A stretch of 33,564 nt of DNA from the NCBI GenBank assembly GCA_029866055.1, contig JARXAG010000074.1, forward strand, positions 1 through 33,564, read 5' to 3'. The position numbers and the translations under genes are program-made. Numbering within the stretch: position 1 is the first letter of the stretch; each line of letters starts with the position of its first letter. Under the pieces are notes generated by a model, which was given only the letters and a program-made list of their open reading frames with translations, was not told the origin of the DNA and did not search any database. The DNA comes from Burkholderiaceae bacterium (GTDB lineage: Bacteria; Pseudomonadota; Gammaproteobacteria; Burkholderiales; Burkholderiaceae_B). Shown in pieces: positions 7,484-16,032 of this stretch.

Positions 7484-8971
7484 CTAGGGTGTTGTCCGCG
7501 TCGTTTTAGCAAGCTTCGTCCAAGGCAAGTCGGCTGGGTCGGCAGCCATTGGGCCCGCCGCTTTAGCCACTAAAATATGCGAGGCAATCGGCATAAAATC
7601 GGCCCGAAAGTGATTAGAGCTTTTGACGACCAATACTTTCATCGTTTCGGGATGGACACCCAACATCCGAAATAATTCGCGGTCAAGTAATTGTTTTTTA
7701 CCACTGGTAACGGCAACTAACACGCCTTCAATTTCAAGCAATGCGCAGGCGCCCAGATTAATGCGCGAACCCGTCATCATCGGCCCCTTGAGCGTAACTT
7801 TGCCATCCGACAACGCTTTAACTTTAAAAGTGCCTTGCACAGGGGCATCGCTCAGTTGCCCAGTGAAGGTCGGTACAGCGGTGCCCAACGTTGTTGTGAT
7901 CGAAGCACCCAGCCCTGCCTCATGCGCCATCGTTGCAGCGGCCGAATCAAACAGCAAACCAAGTGCGACTTTACCCGGTAGCCGCCTGCCTGCTCCTTTT
8001 TCAAGAAGGGCTCGCAACAAACCCGTTGTATTGCTGTCGCCACCAGCACCCGGGTTATCTTGTGTATCTGCAAGCATCACTGGTTTTTCATTCGTGTCGC
8101 CCAGCAAACAAGCCCGCTCGACCGCATCGCGGGCTGACAACACTTCAATCTTCCATTGAGTCGGCTCACTCACCTTCTCGTACAGTCGCTGAACCGCCGC
8201 CTCGGCACGCTCACCGTACCCCCAGACCATCGGGGCGCACTCCGCGATATCTGAGGCCGGAAATCCCATGCAAAAGCTCAAACAGGTATCAAACTCACTA
8301 TCGAGATCAAAAATCTCTTCATAGTGCGACTTCGCGGGTTCAAGCCAAGTACTTTGTGCGTTTAGGGCGATGAGGTAGGGCAGACGCCGGTAAGCGATAG
8401 GCTCTCTACTGCCTCGTTTGACCCTTCGCTTCAAGAGTGTTGCCGCAAGCTGCCCTGTCACGGCCATATCCACATGCGGGTAGGTTCGGTAGGCGGCTAA
8501 GGCATCGGCCTGAGCGAGCATGCGATGCGTCACATTTGCATGCAAGTCCAAACTCGCAACGATGGGTAAGTTCGGCCCAACAATCGCGCGTATGCGCGCG
8601 ATCAATTCACCCTCAGTGTCGTCGATATGCTCAGCCACAGCAGCACCGTGCAAGTCGAGATAAACTGCGTCAAAACCACCCAGACGGATTCCTGCAAGGA
8701 TTGAGTCGCTAATGCGCTCAAAGGCATCGCGCGTCACATGCGCGGATGGTATCGCACCACTCCACGATCCCGGTACCAGCTGCCAGCCTTCGAGTCGGGC
8801 CGCCTCGATAAACCCACCGATTGGGATGTTAACGCCGCGCAGACTATCGAGCATCGGTTGGCCTTCAATGAAGGCCACGAATGATTCGCCTCGATTAAAC
8901 GCCGCCCAATCGGCCTTGGTGGGTGCAAAGGTATTGGTTTCGTGCTGATAGCCTGCGACATAAACTTTCAA
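7484..8971 (-). CDS. M81-family metallopeptidase (MlrC-like)
   Basis: Cytoplasmic zinc enzyme of the family founded by MlrC, which cleaves linear peptide intermediates of microcystin breakdown; most relatives have unknown substrates. It opens with AGYQHETNTFAPT, the family hallmark. Counting from the chosen start, the putative metal-site residues H108 (YLDLHGA), D142 and H144 (LDLHANV) and H166 (TYPHVD) keep spacings of 34 and 22 residues that agree with the MlrC residues I remember. The C-terminal half is the MlrC-specific domain. A GTG at 8977 would add two residues but its GAGG is only one base away; the TTG at 8971 has the same GAGG seven bases upstream, so TTG is preferred. No signal peptide. 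Convergent with the four-gene module. Confidence 0.88.
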   Translation of the reverse strand: MKVYVAGYQHETNTFAPTKADWAAFNRGESFVAFIEGQPMLDSLRGVNIPIGGFIEAARLEGWQLVPGSWSGAIPSAHVTRDAFERISDSILAGIRLGGFDAVYLDLHGAAVAEHIDDTEGELIARIRAIVGPNLPIVASLDLHANVTHRMLAQADALAAYRTYPHVDMAVTGQLAATLLKRRVKRGSREPIAYRRLPYLIALNAQSTWLEPAKSHYEEIFDLDSEFDTCLSFCMGFPASDIAECAPMVWGYGERAEAAVQRLYEKVSEPTQWKIEVLSARDAVERACLLGDTNEKPVMLADTQDNPGAGGDSNTTGLLRALLEKGAGRRLPGKVALGLLFDSAAATMAHEAGLGASITTTLGTAVPTFTGQLSDAPVQGTFKVKALSDGKVTLKGPMMTGSRINLGACALLEIEGVLVAVTSGKKQLLDRELFRMLGVHPETMKVLVVKSSNHFRADFMPIASHILVAKAAGPMAADPADLPWTKLAKTTRTTP

Positions 8972-9028
8972 AATCACACCTCAGAGGGTCGCATACCCCT
9001 GAAGTGGCCAAAGGCAACGCGTAAAAAA

Positions 9029-10024
9029 TTAAGCGGCGACGGCAGCCTCGTCTGTGATCCAGCCACTGGCGAGCATTAAATCACGAGTGGGTTGATGCTC
9101 AAGGACTCCGGCCACTTTCATCAGATGCTTTGGGTTAACAATACTTGGCATATCACTTTTTGACAACAGGCCATCTTTCAAAATGGTGTCGCGCGCGATC
9201 GTGATGCAGTCCTCGTCACTTAACCCGAGTTGCCGCAAAGTACTGGTATAGCCACCCATTACGGTCTGCTCATCAAGTGTCAAATAAATATCACAGAAAT
9301 CGACCATTGATTTACCCAGGGTACAACGCAACTCTTCAGTGAGCGAGGCCCAAATATGCCCTAACAGTCGCTGAAAAAAGACCATGTGGCGGCCCTCGTC
9401 CATGACATGCTCTCGAATAATCGTATGCATCTGGCTTTCTGCTGTTTGCCCCTTCGCAATACCGTAAAGCTCTTCAGTGAAGTTGTTTTCTAAAAAGCAC
9501 AACAGCGTCACTTCAGCAAGAGCCTCATTGCCAGGACCAAGTGCCTGCTTGAAATGCTCAAGCGGCGGTTTGCGTGCATTAAAGTCAGCAGGCCCGCCCG
9601 CGTCTTGAACGACTGGCACAATTCCGGTAAAGCGTTTGATATCGGCGAGGCACTCATTTGCCACAAACGCGTGGTACATCTCGTCGGTACCAATCGCAAC
9701 CGCGACGCGTTTTGCCGAATCTGGGAGCTCGATCCCGATGCCAGCACCGGCAAGTTTGCTACACTGCGCCGTGACAAAATCGACCTCAAACGACGAAACA
9801 CCAAGAAACATATTGCAGGCGGCACGGACCGAAAACTCTTGAATTTGTTGTTTGTCGACCGCTTCAAAGCGCTCGTGGCCAGCAAAAGGTTTCAATGGAA
9901 ACACGAACATGTTCTCGGTCTTGATAGACTCAGTCAGCCGGGTGCGGGGCTTTGTGCGTACCGTTGCACGCTTTTCCCATTCGACCAGATAATTATCGCA
10001 GTACGCTTCAAATTCGATCTTCAT
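9029..10024 (-). CDS. AurF-type diiron oxygenase (p-aminobenzoate N-oxygenase-like)
   Basis: A helical, soluble non-haem diiron protein. All seven ligands expected from AurF can be placed with matching spacing: E80 (SSFEVDF), E115 and H118 (DEMYHA), E179 (FLENNF), H206, E210 and H213 (EHVMDEGRH). The intervals E80-E115 (35), E179-H206 (27) and the H-x3-E-x2-H block equal those of AurF E101-E136, E196-H223 and H223/E227/H230 as I recall them. AurF and CmlI oxidise aryl amines to nitro groups; substrates of most homologues are unknown. No biosynthetic genes or dedicated redox partner are adjacent. A TTG at 10039 would add five residues, but ATG at 10024 gives the natural start. No clear Shine-Dalgarno sequence. 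Confidence 0.85.
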   Translation of the reverse strand: MKIEFEAYCDNYLVEWEKRATVRTKPRTRLTESIKTENMFVFPLKPFAGHERFEAVDKQQIQEFSVRAACNMFLGVSSFEVDFVTAQCSKLAGAGIGIELPDSAKRVAVAIGTDEMYHAFVANECLADIKRFTGIVPVVQDAGGPADFNARKPPLEHFKQALGPGNEALAEVTLLCFLENNFTEELYGIAKGQTAESQMHTIIREHVMDEGRHMVFFQRLLGHIWASLTEELRCTLGKSMVDFCDIYLTLDEQTVMGGYTSTLRQLGLSDEDCITIARDTILKDGLLSKSDMPSIVNPKHLMKVAGVLEHQPTRDLMLASGWITDEAAVAA

Positions 10025-10142
10025 TTTTCGACAACTCAAAGAGGTTACACACCACAGCGGGTGAGAGTTTTAGAGGCACAAGGCAGCTCTTTTGAGCAGC
10101 GTGATGCACAGCGAACGCACAATGACCATGCGCCGAGGTTGC

Positions 10143-10171
10143 AAATTAGCATAGCGATCAGCAGCTTTCAA
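10143..10171 (-). promoter_or_regulatory. Candidate sigma-70 promoter for the diiron oxygenase gene
   Basis: Reading the minus strand, TTGAAA (10171-10166) is followed after exactly 17 bases by TAATTT (10148-10143). It points to the diiron oxygenase gene with a leader of about 110 bases. The match is reasonable but untested. Confidence 0.4.
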
Positions 10172-10230
10172 TCGTCGAACCGACAACCGGAGTAGGGTTA
10201 ACAGTAATTAAGAGGGTTTGCGCACAGACT

Positions 10231-10270
10231 AAAAAGGCAAACTCGCCGACTAACGTCGTGAGAGTTTGCC
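10231..10270 (-). terminator. Rho-independent terminator of hppA
   Basis: A 9-bp perfect outer stem (10236-10244 with 10262-10270) encloses a 4-bp inner stem (CGAC/GTCG). On the minus strand it is followed by TTTTT (10235-10231). It sits about 45 bases downstream of the hppA stop. Confidence 0.88.
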
Positions 10271-10314
10271 TCTGCCTACAAAGTAACCCTACTTAGTGAG
10301 ATGGGTCAAGCCAA

Positions 10315-12384
10315 CTAAGCCATGCGAACCATCAGCGGCACAATTAGCAGCGCCACAATATTGATGATCTTGATCAGTGGGTTCACTGCTGGGCCCGCCG
10401 TATCTTTGTACGGATCGCCAACGGTATCTCCAGTCACAGCGGCTTTATGCGCCTCTGAACCTTTACCGCCATAGTGACCTTCTTCGATGTACTTCTTGGC
10501 GTTATCCCATGCCCCGCCGCCTGTACACATCGAGATCGCGACAAACAGGCCCGTCACGATCGTACCCATCAATAAACCGCCAAGCGCTTTCGGACCTAAG
10601 ATCAGGCCCACGGCCACGGGCACCACCACGGGTAAGAGCGATGGAATAATCATCTCTTTAATTGCTGCAGTCGTCAGCATATCAACGGCTTTGTCGTACT
10701 CGGGCTTGCCCGTGCCATCCATGATGCCTTTGATGTCACGGAACTGGCGACGCACTTCTTCGACCACTGCGCCAGCGCAACGACCCACGGCTTCCATCGC
10801 CATCGCACCAAACAGGTAAGGGATCAAGCCACCGATAAACAAGCCAATAATGACCATGTGGTCAGACAGGTCGAAACTGATCTTCAACCCTTTTGACTCA
10901 AGTTGATGTGTGTAGTCAGCGAACAGCACCAAGGCAGCCAAACCAGCCGAGCCAATTGCATAGCCTTTGGTCACGGCTTTCGTGGTGTTACCCACGGCGT
11001 CAAGTGGGTCGGTAATGTCACGGACTGACTGTGGCATACCAGCCATTTCAGCGATACCGCCTGCGTTATCTGTGATGGGGCCGTAGGCATCAAGCGCCAC
11101 GATAATACCTGCCATCGACAACATCGATGTTGCAGCAATCGCAATACCGTAAATGCCGCCTAACCAAAACGCTGCGTAAATTGCCGCGCAGACAAACAAA
11201 ACTGGGTAAGCGGTCGATTTCATCGACACACCCAAGCCTGCGATGATATTCGTGCCATGGCCTTGGCTTGACGCTTGGGCAATGTGTTTAACGGGTGCGT
11301 AGTCTGTGCCGGTGTAATACTCGGTTACCCAGACCAACGCTGCTGTCAGCACTAAGCCCACAACCGTGGCGCCGAACAAGCGCATTTTGGCGCCGGTTTG
11401 AAAGCCAAAGTCGGCCAAGGCATTGTCTGGCATTATCCAGTTTGTTGCGAAGTAAAAGGCAACTAAAGAGATCAGACCTGCAATGATCAAGCCTTTGTAC
11501 AAGGCTGGCATCACGTTTTTCATGCCCGGGGTGGCTTTCACAAAAGAGCAGCCAATGATCGAGGCAATGATCGAAATCCCACCAAGCACCAACGGATAAA
11601 TCACCGCTTCGGCCGTGGCAACTTTAACCATCATCGCGCCCAGCACCATCGTCGCAATTAACGTCACCGCGTAGGTTTCAAACAAGTCAGCCGCCATACC
11701 CGCGCAATCGCCCACGTTATCGCCAACGTTATCAGCGATCACTGCAGGGTTTCGTGGATCATCTTCTGGGATACCCGCTTCGACCTTACCCACCAAGTCG
11801 GCGCCAACGTCAGCGCCTTTGGTAAAAATGCCGCCGCCAAGGCGTGCAAAGATTGAGATCAAGGACGCGCCAAAGGCCAAACCGATCAAGGGATGCAGGG
11901 TTGCCGACAGGTCACCGGCCTTGCCCACTGACATCAAATACATATAAAACACGCCAACACCAAGCATGCCCAAGCCCACCACCAACATACCGGTAATCGC
12001 GCCGCCTTTGAAGGCAACATTGAGCGCCTCATTCATGCCCACCGTTGCCGCTTGCGCTGTACGGACGTTGGCACGCACCGAGACATTCATGCCGATGAAG
12101 CCGCAGGCGCCTGACAACACGGCACCTACCACAAAACCCACTGCGGTCGTGTAATCGAGAAACAGTGCGATCAAAATCGTCAGCACCACGCCCACGATAC
12201 TGATGGTTTTATATTGACGCGACAGATAGGCGCTTGCGCCCTGCTGAATCGCGTCAGCGATTTCCATCATCTTGGCGTTACCGGTACTTTGATTAAGAAT
12301 CCAGGACCTCACTACAAAGCCGTATACGACTGCGAGAACTCCGCAGCCAAGGGCGAAATAGAGGCCCAACTGAATGTTGCTCAT
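10315..12384 (-). CDS. hppA: Membrane-bound proton-translocating pyrophosphatase
   Basis: Integral membrane ion pump that couples hydrolysis of pyrophosphate to cation export. With 689 residues and about 15-16 hydrophobic segments it is of normal size. The catalytic loop is intact: DVGADLVGK, then [30 protein letters not shown], and near the C-terminus a second Asp-rich loop ([18 protein letters not shown]). At the potassium determinant the sequence reads [10 protein letters not shown], with Lys where potassium-dependent enzymes have Ala, so it should be the K+-independent, H+-pumping type. The ATG has TAGGAG nine bases upstream. A strong terminator follows. It is transcribed away from the soluble pyrophosphatase gene, with 175 bases between the two starts. 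Confidence 0.96.
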   Translation of the reverse strand: MSNIQLGLYFALGCGVLAVVYGFVVRSWILNQSTGNAKMMEIADAIQQGASAYLSRQYKTISIVGVVLTILIALFLDYTTAVGFVVGAVLSGACGFIGMNVSVRANVRTAQAATVGMNEALNVAFKGGAITGMLVVGLGMLGVGVFYMYLMSVGKAGDLSATLHPLIGLAFGASLISIFARLGGGIFTKGADVGADLVGKVEAGIPEDDPRNPAVIADNVGDNVGDCAGMAADLFETYAVTLIATMVLGAMMVKVATAEAVIYPLVLGGISIIASIIGCSFVKATPGMKNVMPALYKGLIIAGLISLVAFYFATNWIMPDNALADFGFQTGAKMRLFGATVVGLVLTAALVWVTEYYTGTDYAPVKHIAQASSQGHGTNIIAGLGVSMKSTAYPVLFVCAAIYAAFWLGGIYGIAIAATSMLSMAGIIVALDAYGPITDNAGGIAEMAGMPQSVRDITDPLDAVGNTTKAVTKGYAIGSAGLAALVLFADYTHQLESKGLKISFDLSDHMVIIGLFIGGLIPYLFGAMAMEAVGRCAGAVVEEVRRQFRDIKGIMDGTGKPEYDKAVDMLTTAAIKEMIIPSLLPVVVPVAVGLILGPKALGGLLMGTIVTGLFVAISMCTGGGAWDNAKKYIEEGHYGGKGSEAHKAAVTGDTVGDPYKDTAGPAVNPLIKIINIVALLIVPLMVRMA

Positions 12385-12459
12385 GCTCGAAAACTCCTAA
12401 AGTGTGTTGTCTTAAATCGTTTTTATACGCGGCATTAAGCCGTTTATGACACTGGAAGA

Positions 12460-12474
12460 ACTAGCCCCGCTAGT
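12460..12474. promoter_or_regulatory. Perfect dyad in the hppA-ppa divergent promoter region
   Basis: ACTAGC-CCC-GCTAGT is a perfect inverted repeat with 6-bp arms. It lies in the 175-base region between two divergent pyrophosphatase genes. A smaller dyad, CGGC-ATTAA-GCCG, is at 12430-12442. Either could be an operator; neither is followed by a T tract, so a terminator is unlikely. Function is inference. Confidence 0.35.
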
Positions 12475-12559
12475 ATGTCGCAAAACTTAGAACAGAGGGG
12501 CGCTTTATTTCTTTGTTAACATTAGGGTATTCACCAATCAACCTGCAGCAAACATCCTC

Positions 12560-13102
12560 ATGAGTCTTGACAAAGTCAGCCCCGGAAAAAAACTTCCCGA
12601 ATCCTTTAATGTCATCATCGAGATTTCGATGAACGCCGATCCAATCAAATACGAAGTCGATAAAGAGTCGGGGGCGATCTTTGTTGACCGCTTCATGGGT
12701 ACCGCCATGCACTACCCGTGTAACTACGGCTATATTCCCAAAACCATTGCGGGCGATGGCGACCCAGTTGACGTGTTAGTGATTACTCCCTTTCCCGTCA
12801 TCCCAGGTGTGGTGGTGCGCTGTCGTGCGTTGGGCGTACTTAAAATGAAAGACGAAGCCGGTGACGACGCCAAATTATTGGCTGTCCCCGAAGATAAAAT
12901 CTTGCCGATCTACAGCCACTGGAAGCAAGCTTCGGATATCAACCCGATGCGCCTGAATGCCATTCAGCACTTTTTTGAGCACTACAAAGACCTTGAGCAA
13001 GGCAAATGGGTCAAGGTCGACGGCTGGTACGGTGTCGACGACGCGCACCAAGAAATCCTTGAGGGATTAGAGCGCTACGCCAAAGAAACGCCTTCGGCAT
13101 AA
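12560..13102 (+). CDS. ppa: Soluble inorganic pyrophosphatase (family I)
   Basis: Cytoplasmic Mg-dependent enzyme that hydrolyses pyrophosphate to phosphate and so pulls biosynthetic reactions forward. The family signature [10 protein letters not shown] with its three Asp residues is present, along with [16 protein letters not shown], the YPCNYGYIP active-site strand and the C-terminal KVDGWYG segment. Length of 180 aa is typical of bacterial family I hexameric enzymes. There is no obvious Shine-Dalgarno sequence in front of ATG 12560. The gene diverges from the membrane pyrophosphatase, which competes for the same substrate but stores its energy. A large hairpin separates it from the convergent alcohol dehydrogenase gene. 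Confidence 0.96.
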   Translation: MSLDKVSPGKKLPESFNVIIEISMNADPIKYEVDKESGAIFVDRFMGTAMHYPCNYGYIPKTIAGDGDPVDVLVITPFPVIPGVVVRCRALGVLKMKDEAGDDAKLLAVPEDKILPIYSHWKQASDINPMRLNAIQHFFEHYKDLEQGKWVKVDGWYGVDDAHQEILEGLERYAKETPSA

Positions 13103-13108
13103 ATCAGG

Positions 13109-13151
13109 CTTCGCGCACCCAGCCGCAACAATGGCTGCAGGGTGCGCGAAG
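13109..13151. terminator. Bidirectional hairpin between ppa and the alcohol dehydrogenase gene
   Basis: A 12-bp perfect stem (13109-13120 with 13140-13151) with an extra 4-bp inner stem (AGCC/GGCT) fills the gap between two convergent stop codons. There is no T tract on either side, so it may act as a weak terminator or 3'-end stabiliser for both transcripts. Confidence 0.65.
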
Positions 13152-13153
13152 GC

Positions 13154-14293
13154 TTACATCGACTGGCGCAGTATTGAAGCGTAATCCTCTGCCGTAGCAA
13201 TACGTGGATTTGTCTTATGGCAGTGGTCTGCCATTGCGCCTTCGCTGATTTTGCCAAACATGTCCTCTGTCACGCCCATGGCAGCTAACCCCGAAGGCAA
13301 ACCAAGACGCTGGTTCATGGCTTTAATTGCGGGGGCCACCTCGGCGCCTTGGCTCAAGCCCATGGCCTGCGCTAAGCGGTCGAGCTTTTTGCCCTTTTGC
13401 ATCGACGCCTCGCTTTGGTTGAACATAATCACGGCGGGCAAAAACATTGCGTTCAGGGTGCCGTGGTGCAAACGAGGATTGATGCCACCTAACGAATGGC
13501 TCAGGCTATGCACGGCGCCAAGACCTTTTTGAAATGACATTGCGCCCTGGGTTGACGCACTCATCATATGAAACCGCGCCTCGCGGTCGTGCGGTTGCTT
13601 AGTGGCACGCTCGATGTGTGCCCAGCCGCGCCATAAGCCGTCTAAGGCAATCCCTTCAGCCGGAAAATTCAAAGCCGAAGACATGAACGTCTCGCAACAA
13701 TGCGTAATTGCATCCATACCAGTCGCAGCAGTGAGCAGCGGGGGCAAATCAAGCGTCAACTCTGGGTCGCAGATCGCCGATCTTGGCACCACATACGGTG
13801 ACAAAATACCCACTTTACGTCCATCATCCAAGATGAGCATCGCGCCACGGCCAACTTCGCTGCCTGTGCCCGACGTTGTTGGAATCGCAATCACCGGTGC
13901 CGTCGCGGCTGTAATACGCGCAACCCCACCCTCAACCGCTGCAAAATGCTTCAAGTCGCCCGTGTGCGTTGCCATCACCGCGACGGCTTTGGCAAGATCC
14001 ATCGCCGAACCACCACCCACGGCGATCAAACCGTCAAATTTACCCTCGCGGTAGATCTTCAACGCATCGCGCGTGGCTGCCTCTGTAGGATTGGGGGGCG
14101 TCTGGTCATAGATACCGACTGCATCAGCGTTTTTTAACTGTGCCAACACCTTATCGATGATGCCCACCGCGCGCACGCCAGCGTCAGTCACAATCATGGG
14201 GCGCTTGATACCGACCCGGTCGCACTCTGACTGCAACAACGCCACCACGCCAAAGTCGAATTGGATTTGCGTGATGTAATTGATCAATGCCAT
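13154..14293 (-). CDS. Iron-containing (group III) alcohol dehydrogenase
   Basis: NAD(P)-dependent metal alcohol dehydrogenase of the Fe-ADH/maleylacetate-reductase superfamily. The N-terminal domain binds the nucleotide (FDGLIAVGGGSAMDLAKA is the GGGS motif; TTSGTGSEVG follows). The helical C-terminal domain carries the metal ligands: Asp and His in ATGMDAITHCCE, and His residues in HSLSHSLGG and LHHGTLNA. The length is about 379 aa. The frame is open upstream, but ATG 14293 has GGAGAG eight bases before it and begins MALINYITQ, typical of the family, so the longer version is rejected. The substrate cannot be fixed; no operon partner lies next to it. Confidence 0.9.
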   Translation of the reverse strand: MALINYITQIQFDFGVVALLQSECDRVGIKRPMIVTDAGVRAVGIIDKVLAQLKNADAVGIYDQTPPNPTEAATRDALKIYREGKFDGLIAVGGGSAMDLAKAVAVMATHTGDLKHFAAVEGGVARITAATAPVIAIPTTSGTGSEVGRGAMLILDDGRKVGILSPYVVPRSAICDPELTLDLPPLLTAATGMDAITHCCETFMSSALNFPAEGIALDGLWRGWAHIERATKQPHDREARFHMMSASTQGAMSFQKGLGAVHSLSHSLGGINPRLHHGTLNAMFLPAVIMFNQSEASMQKGKKLDRLAQAMGLSQGAEVAPAIKAMNQRLGLPSGLAAMGVTEDMFGKISEGAMADHCHKTNPRIATAEDYASILRQSM

Positions 14294-14428
14294 GTTGTCG
14301 CTCTCCGTTGTTTTTAAGTAATTGGAAAGATGATAAAGCATCCAGAACGCTTTGGAGCACCAAAACAATCAGAGTGACAGTACTCTGCACAAGAGTAGAA
14401 TTTGCGTTCGGTTTAAGTGGAGTCGGTC

Positions 14429-14896
14429 GTGGCAAAGATGTTTCGCATCACCCTTTCAGCGGCACTCATGCTCGTCGTAGCAGCGGCGTTATCGCCGAGC
14501 GACACTCAAGCGCAAAGCGGGCTCAGGTTCAACCCTGGCGGCTCGGCGCCCGGCGTGCCCTACTCAACATCAAGCTCAATTTTGGATTTAATGCCTGCCC
14601 CGCCCTCAGAGGCAACGACGCCACCTGAACCAGCCGCTGCCAAGCCTGAGCCAACCGCCGAACCCGCCTCACGCAGCCCTGCTTCAGCAACTGCCGCCAC
14701 AGAACCCGCTGAACCAACGCTTCATCAAGGGTTGTCTCCCGAAAAAGCAAACCCTGCTGCAGGCTTAAGCCCAACACGCGGCGCAGCACCGCCACCGGTT
14801 AGCCCTGAGGCTTCAACTGGCGGGCAGAGCCCGTACCTCGCACCAAGCCCCTACGCGACACCCCGCAGCCCCGGGGGCGGCTTAAGAATACGATAA
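14429..14896 (+). CDS. Small exported protein rich in Pro, Ala, Ser and Thr, function unknown
   Basis: About 155 residues. A signal peptide (MAKMFRITLSAALMLVVAAAL, with a likely cleavage after TQA) is followed by a composition-biased chain of Pro, Ala, Ser, Thr, Glu and Gly with no predicted folded domain, ending in the basic tip GGGLRIR. It is likely periplasmic or surface-exposed and disordered. The GTG at 14429 is chosen as start because GGAG lies six bases upstream; ATG 14438 is the alternative. The signal peptide and an uninterrupted frame support a real gene, but the bias makes homology hard to judge. It diverges from the alcohol dehydrogenase gene. No function is proposed. Confidence 0.6.
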   Translation: MAKMFRITLSAALMLVVAAALSPSDTQAQSGLRFNPGGSAPGVPYSTSSSILDLMPAPPSEATTPPEPAAAKPEPTAEPASRSPASATAATEPAEPTLHQGLSPEKANPAAGLSPTRGAAPPPVSPEASTGGQSPYLAPSPYATPRSPGGGLRIR

Positions 14897-14953
14897 GCAT
14901 CGGCTAAAGCCGTCGCACGTCGCAGCGAATCGCCAGCAGTCACCGGAACTTGC

Positions 14954-15274
14954 TCAGGCTGAACCAGCTGCCCAATCCGTCTGCCAACCGAGCAACTCGG
15001 CCAAGCGCGTTACGACCCACCCTGCCTCGCGCACGCTTACTCCAACATCCGCAATCGTGAGCCCTTGGTAGATGCGTTCAAGCACGTCTGCCTCGGTGAT
15101 GCCAAGCTCCCAGAGCTTGGCGTTGGCCTGCTCAGTCAACATACTGGCCATGTCTTCACAAAAGTCATAGCGCTCGTAGATCACCTCTTTTGTTGCACTG
15201 GGTTTGGTGCGCCCCGGTTCAACAAACAACGCAATGAACGAAGGCGGGATCACGATCTGATTATCATCACTCAT
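14954..15274 (-). CDS. Small conserved protein of unknown function
   Basis: About 106 residues, soluble, no signal peptide or TM segment. It begins MSDDNQIVIPPSFIALF, then a charged helical middle (ERYDFCEDMASMLTEQAN) and an amphipathic end (GWVVTRLAELLGW). Proteins like this seem widespread in Burkholderiales and are sometimes labelled ATPase, but no Walker motif is present and I do not support that name. Its start lies inside the end of the MaoC-type gene (8-base overlap), so the two are translationally coupled. The frame is open further upstream, but the family-like MSDD start at 15274 is preferred. Confidence 0.7.
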   Translation of the reverse strand: MSDDNQIVIPPSFIALFVEPGRTKPSATKEVIYERYDFCEDMASMLTEQANAKLWELGITEADVLERIYQGLTIADVGVSVREAGWVVTRLAELLGWQTDWAAGSA

Positions 15275-15731
15275 GGCTGCGCTTACGCAATAAATACTTT
15301 TGCATGCCTTGCATGACAATCACATCGCTCTGATTGCGGATTTCAGAGTGCATGGTCAAGACACCCGTCGTACGGTTTGGCACCAACTCAGCTACGGTCA
15401 GACTTGAGTACAAGGTATCACCGACAAAAACAGGCTGTAAAAATTTGCTGCTTTGTTCGATAAAAGCCTTCAACGACTCTTCGACCATGTGCGGAAACAA
15501 GCCTGCACCCGCAGCCGTTTGAATCACCACCTGAAACCCGTGCGCCAACATATGCGGCATCCCGTGCGCCCGACAGTATTCAAGGTCGTAATGCACTGGG
15601 TGGTTATCGCCACTCGCCAACGAGAACGCCGCAAATAACGCATCGGTCATCGTGCGCGAGGGCAGATTAAAGCGCTCTCCTACCGCAAAGTCCTCAAAAA
15701 ATCGTTGCTCGCACATTTGATGTTTGATCAT
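15267..15731 (-). CDS. MaoC-like hot-dog-fold hydratase/dehydratase
   Basis: A 154-residue single hot-dog-domain protein of the MaoC/(R)-enoyl-CoA hydratase group. FFEDFAVGERF is the usual N-terminal pattern. ASGDNHPVHYD matches the hydratase motif with its catalytic Asp and His. AHGFQVVIQTAAGAG and FVGDTLYSSLTV are also conserved. It probably hydrates or dehydrates an acyl-CoA or similar thioester; which one is unknown. ATG 15731 has AGGAGA eight bases upstream, so the 47 upstream in-frame codons are not part of the gene. It overlaps the following small gene by 8 bases, forming a two-gene operon. Confidence 0.86.
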   Translation of the reverse strand: MIKHQMCEQRFFEDFAVGERFNLPSRTMTDALFAAFSLASGDNHPVHYDLEYCRAHGMPHMLAHGFQVVIQTAAGAGLFPHMVEESLKAFIEQSSKFLQPVFVGDTLYSSLTVAELVPNRTTGVLTMHSEIRNQSDVIVMQGMQKYLLRKRSHE

Positions 15732-16032
15732 TGTTGTCTTCTCCTGTTCGAACTTAACACCGCGTGTCTGCGCACCAAGCGCAACAAGCATAAGCGTAAC
15801 CGATGGCCATTTCGCGCAAGGATGAACACTAAAACGCACGGATGCTGAGAAACACCCGCTCACGCACCCCAAAGGACTAATTCGGGTTGATTGTGACTAA
15901 AAACTCTGTCAACGTTTGGCTACCTTTTTGTGCGGCGACTGCCCAAGTGTCAAAACACTCGTAGCCACCGATCTCTTCCACCCATCGACCTCCTCTGCCG
16001 ATTTTGAGCCCAAGTCATTCACACCAAACTTT
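15732..16032. other. Divergent intergenic region without a supported gene
   Basis: About 300 bases between the divergent MaoC-type and MscS-type genes. It holds the MaoC Shine-Dalgarno sequence (minus strand, about 15740-15745) and in-frame extensions of both genes that lack good starts. I see no convincing promoter, hairpin or small gene. Confidence 0.5.

Noticed and set aside
2418-7490. Genomic island with attachment repeats at tRNA-Thr
   Set aside because: I looked for the tRNA 3' sequence again around 7438-7490 and found none; no integrase or transposase is present.
7623-8159. 178-codon frame on the + strand inside the M81 gene
   Set aside because: Antisense shadow of a conserved gene.
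9554-10195. Long open frame on the + strand opposite the diiron oxygenase gene
   Set aside because: It is antisense to a well-supported gene, has no recognisable domain and no ribosome-binding site.
14417-14428. GTG at 14417 as start of the Pro-rich protein
   Set aside because: The GGAG ribosome-binding site lies inside this extension and is correctly spaced for the GTG at 14429.
14954-15274. Naming the small coupled protein an ATPase
   Set aside because: No Walker A or B motif is visible.
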